A stretch of 64,000 nt of DNA from Pseudomonas chlororaphis. GTDB taxonomy: Bacteria; Pseudomonadota; Gammaproteobacteria; Pseudomonadales; Pseudomonadaceae. Positions within the stretch are counted from its first letter, which is position 1; each line of letters begins with the position of its first letter. The notes under the pieces were generated by a model that saw nothing but the letters and a program-made list of their open reading frames with translations, made no database searches and was not told the DNA's origin. The stretch lies in assembly GCF_001921865.1 (NCBI RefSeq), contig NZ_MSCT01000019.1, positions 310,001 through 374,000 of the forward strand. Reading direction: 5' to 3'. Shown here in pieces: positions 61,593 to 64,000 of this stretch. The position numbers were made by a program, and so were the translations under genes.

Positions 61593-62087
61593 TCACTCGC
61601 CTTGTCGGGCCGGAGCGTCCAGTTCGAAAGCCGTGTGCAGAGCGCGCACAGCCAGTTCCAGGTACTTCTCTTCGATCACTACGGAAACCTTGATTTCAGA
61701 GGTCGAGATCATCTGGATATTGATGCTTTCTTTGGCCAGGGCCTCGAACATGCGGCTGGCAACGCCTGCATGGGAGCGCATGCCGACACCAACGATCGAG
61801 ACCTTGGCAATCTTGGTGTCGCCCACCACTTCCCGGGCACCGATTTCACGAGCAGTGTTTTCCAGCACTTGCTGGGCTGCCAGGTAATCGTTGCGGTGCA
61901 CGGTGAAGGTGAAGTCGGTGGTGTTATCGTGCGCAACGTTCTGCACAATCATGTCGACTTCGATGTTCCCGGCGCTGATCGGGCCGAGAATCTTGAAGGC
62001 CACGCCGGGAGTGTCTGGCACGCCACGGATGGTCAGCTTGGCTTCATCGCGGTTGAAAGCGATGCCGGAAATGATCGGCTGTTCCAT
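61593..62087 (-). CDS. Probable in-frame beta subunit of aspartate kinase
   Basis: An ATG at 62087, residue 250 of lysC (MEQPIISGIAFNRDEAKL), has a strong ribosome site, AAGAGGAATCC. The 164-residue product would be the ACT regulatory half alone. Similar internal starts encode the beta subunit in Corynebacterium and Bacillus; use here is an inference. Confidence 0.5.
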   Translation of the reverse strand: MEQPIISGIAFNRDEAKLTIRGVPDTPGVAFKILGPISAGNIEVDMIVQNVAHDNTTDFTFTVHRNDYLAAQQVLENTAREIGAREVVGDTKIAKVSIVGVGMRSHAGVASRMFEALAKESINIQMISTSEIKVSVVIEEKYLELAVRALHTAFELDAPARQGE

Positions 62088-62834
62088 GGATTCCTCTTCA
62101 TCGATAGTAATGAGGGTACCCGGACCCTCCTTGAAGCTGTGCAGTACGCGCAGCGGAACGTTGTACTTGCCGGCGAACTCAACCGCACGGATCTGCAGCA
62201 CCTTGGAACCCAGGCTGGCCATTTCCAGCATTTCTTCGAAGGTGATCTTGTCCAGCCGCTGGGCCACGGACACCACGCGCGGATCGGTGGTGTAGACGCC
62301 GTCCACATCGGTGTAGATCTGGCATTCGTCAGCCTTCAGGGCTGCCGCCAGTGCCACGCCGGTGGTGTCCGAACCGCCACGCCCTAGGGTGGTGATGTTG
62401 CCGTGCTCGTCCACGCCCTGGAAACCGGCGACCACAACCACGCGACCAGCCTTCAGGTCGCCGCGAATCTTCTGATCGTCGATCTGCAAGATGCGCGCTT
62501 TATTGTGCGCGCTATCGGTCAGAATCCGCACCTGGTTACCGGTGTAGGACACCGCCGGCACCCCGCGCTTGATCAGCGCCATGGCCAGCAGTGCGATCGT
62601 CACCTGTTCACCGGTGGAAACGATCACATCCAGTTCGCGAGGAACCGGTTGACCGTCGCCGCTGATTTGCTTGGCAAGGTCGATCAGACGGTTGGTTTCG
62701 CCGCTCATGGCCGACAGTACAACCACCAGGTCGTCACCGGACTCGCGGAATTTTTTCACCTTGTCGGCGACCTGCTCGATTCTTTCGACAGAACCGACCG
62801 AGGTGCCTCCAAATTTCTGTACGATCAAAGCCAT
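61593..62834 (-). CDS. lysC: Aspartate kinase
   Basis: A 413-residue enzyme phosphorylating aspartate, the first step to lysine, threonine and methionine. The kinase domain has VQKFGGTSVGSVERI, LSAMSGETNRL and GFQGVDEHGNITTLGRGGSD; the last 160 residues are ACT domains for feedback inhibition. Residue 250 is a Met preceded by GAGGAA 4 nt upstream, which suggests an internal start producing a separate regulatory subunit, as known for alpha2-beta2 aspartate kinases. It follows alaS by 96 bp, as in PAO1 (from memory). Confidence 0.96.
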   Translation of the reverse strand: MALIVQKFGGTSVGSVERIEQVADKVKKFRESGDDLVVVLSAMSGETNRLIDLAKQISGDGQPVPRELDVIVSTGEQVTIALLAMALIKRGVPAVSYTGNQVRILTDSAHNKARILQIDDQKIRGDLKAGRVVVVAGFQGVDEHGNITTLGRGGSDTTGVALAAALKADECQIYTDVDGVYTTDPRVVSVAQRLDKITFEEMLEMASLGSKVLQIRAVEFAGKYNVPLRVLHSFKEGPGTLITIDEEESMEQPIISGIAFNRDEAKLTIRGVPDTPGVAFKILGPISAGNIEVDMIVQNVAHDNTTDFTFTVHRNDYLAAQQVLENTAREIGAREVVGDTKIAKVSIVGVGMRSHAGVASRMFEALAKESINIQMISTSEIKVSVVIEEKYLELAVRALHTAFELDAPARQGE

Positions 62835-62930
62835 TTCTAAGCCGCCTCAGCCCGTAAAGGGGCGCCCATTAATCAATCAAACTGCGCAGTTCCAAAGCCC
62901 GCCACTAGACGACGGGCTCGGCCTGGAACC

Positions 62931-64000
62931 TTAAATACCCTGCTCGACAAACGGAACGGCCAGGGCCAGCGCGGTATCCAGCGCAGCAGCATCGACACCG
63001 CCGCCTTGCGCCATATCCGGACGACCACCGCCCTTCCCGCCTACCGCCGCAGCGGCTTGCTTCATCAAATCACCGGCTTTGAGTTGGCCAGTCAGGTCTT
63101 TGGTTACGCCTGCAACCAATACGACCTTTTCCTCATGGACACTGCCGAGCAGGATCACTGCGCGACCGAGTTTGTTTTTCAACTGATCGACCAGCGCCAA
63201 CAGCGCCTTGCCGTCCTGCCCTTCCAGGCGCGCCGCCAGCACTTTCGCGCCTTTGACATCCAGCGCCTGGGCCGACAGGTCGTCGCCCGCGGCACTGGCC
63301 GCCTTGGCCTGCAGCTGCTCGAGCTGCTTCTCCAACTGACGATTGCGCTCCAGCACGGCCGACAGCTTGTCGATCAGGTTGTCACGGCTGCCCCTGACCA
63401 GGTTCGCCGCTTCCTTGAGTTGCTCTTCCGCAGCGTTCAGGTAAGCCAGTGCCGCAGCACCGGTCACCGCCTCGATACGACGCACGCCCGAGGCAACGCC
63501 GCCTTCGCTGATGATTTTCAGCAGACCGATATCGCCGGTGCGATTGGCATGGATACCGCCACACAGCTCGACGGAGAAATCGCCGCCCATGCTCAGCACC
63601 CGCACGCTGTCGCCGTACTTCTCGCCGAACAGCGCCATGGCGCCTTTCTTCTTGGCGGTGTCGATATCGGTTTCTTCGGTTTCCACCGCGGTGTTCTTGC
63701 GGATTTCGGCGTTGACGATGTCTTCCAGGGCCTTGATCTGCTCAGGCTTGATCGCTTCGAAATGGCTGAAGTCGAAACGCAGGCGCTGGCTGTCGACCAG
63801 CGAGCCTTTCTGCTGCACATGCTCGCCCAGCACCTGGCGCAGCGCGGCGTGCAGCAAGTGCGTGGCCGAGTGGTTCAACGAGGTGGCGTGGCGCACTTCG
63901 GCTGCCACCTGGGTTTGCACCGGAGCGCCGACGGTCAGGCTACCGCTGGCCAATACGCCATGATGCAGGAACGCACCGCCGGTCTTGGTGGTGTCGCGCA
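62931..64000 (-). CDS. alaS: Alanyl-tRNA synthetase, C-terminal part
   Basis: The frame is open to the right edge; 355 codons of an enzyme of about 870 are present. They include the editing domain with its zinc motifs (NHSATHLLHAAL, HxxxH, and ELCGGIHANRTGDI), which removes mischarged Ser or Gly, and the C-Ala domain (GKGGGRPDMAQGGG, near 63040) that contacts tRNA. The catalytic domain lies beyond the window. The tail coiled coil (LERNRQLEKQLEQLQAKA) is intact. Confidence 0.97.
   Translation of the reverse strand, partial: RDTTKTGGAFLHHGVLASGSLTVGAPVQTQVAAEVRHATSLNHSATHLLHAALRQVLGEHVQQKGSLVDSQRLRFDFSHFEAIKPEQIKALEDIVNAEIRKNTAVETEETDIDTAKKKGAMALFGEKYGDSVRVLSMGGDFSVELCGGIHANRTGDIGLLKIISEGGVASGVRRIEAVTGAAALAYLNAAEEQLKEAANLVRGSRDNLIDKLSAVLERNRQLEKQLEQLQAKAASAAGDDLSAQALDVKGAKVLAARLEGQDGKALLALVDQLKNKLGRAVILLGSVHEEKVVLVAGVTKDLTGQLKAGDLMKQAAAAVGGKGGGRPDMAQGGGVDAAALDTALALAVPFVEQGI

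Overview
The window is a high-GC stretch of chromosome from a Pseudomonas of the fluorescens lineage, close to P. protegens or P. chlororaphis. This assignment rests on recognisable gene products (GacS with His294/Asp717/His863, a 62-residue RsmA/CsrA, OprH, AmrZ, PcpS, RelA, a class Ia NrdA with two ATP-cones), on gene order matching blocks of P. aeruginosa PAO1 as I remember it, and on REP palindromes of the TAGGAGCGAGC-TTGCTCGCG type. No search was run, so the species is an inference. I see no prophage, insertion sequence, CRISPR array or integrative element; this is core chromosome.

Layout. 1-401 holds the start of a cobalamin gene (probably cobO, minus strand) behind a cobalamin riboswitch and a sigma-70 promoter. 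545-10680 holds an unknown protein, a sorbosone-dehydrogenase-like lipoprotein, two tandem NlpC/P60 lipoproteins, hda, an AI-2E/PerM-type permease, a DUF2066 protein, then purM-purN-DUF3108. 10683-19030 is a minus-strand run: DUF2058, mazG, relA, rlmD, cysM and a PirR/PirS-like two-component pair. Divergent from it are gacS, ldhA and two small genes. 24082-33252 holds a thioredoxin-like lipoprotein, arsC-wrbA-DUF2069, a Tag-like glycosylase, ttcA, a YIP1 membrane protein, sprT, a CaiB/BaiF CoA-transferase, dctA and an AraC regulator. 33264-36931 holds oprH-phoP-phoQ with pcpS divergent. 36984-42928 holds an RstBA-like pair and nrdA with its control region. 43228-50897 is a flagellar/chemotaxis block: flgBCDE, cheR, cheV, flgA, flgM, flgN and a YcgR-type PilZ brake. 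50955-60260 holds an MFS transporter, a PuuA-like ligase, a soluble histidine kinase with a REC-TPR regulator, tRNA-Arg(CCT), two tiny proteins, phnN, amrZ and mgtE. 60696-64000 holds two tRNA-Arg(ACG), tRNA-Ser(GCT), csrA/rsmA, lysC and the 3' part of alaS.

How the parts fit. Regulation is the theme. Both ends of the Gac/Rsm cascade are here (GacS, and the RsmA protein it ultimately antagonises), with AmrZ, PhoPQ, RelA and MazG. Several control sites can be read directly: a B12 riboswitch, two NrdR boxes 31 bp apart plus a consensus DnaA box before nrdA, four PhoP half-sites at 11-bp spacing before oprH, a sigma-54 promoter with twin dyads before dctA, sigma-54 promoters before flgB and flgA, a sigma-28 promoter before flgM, and tRNA promoters with GC-rich discriminators.

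I did not find a clearly new biological system. The best leads are the repeated AAGCGGCAA elements upstream of flgB, the dctA dyads, the almost leaderless flgA promoter, the REC-TPR/soluble-kinase pair beside the motility genes, and the unknown protein at 545-1123.
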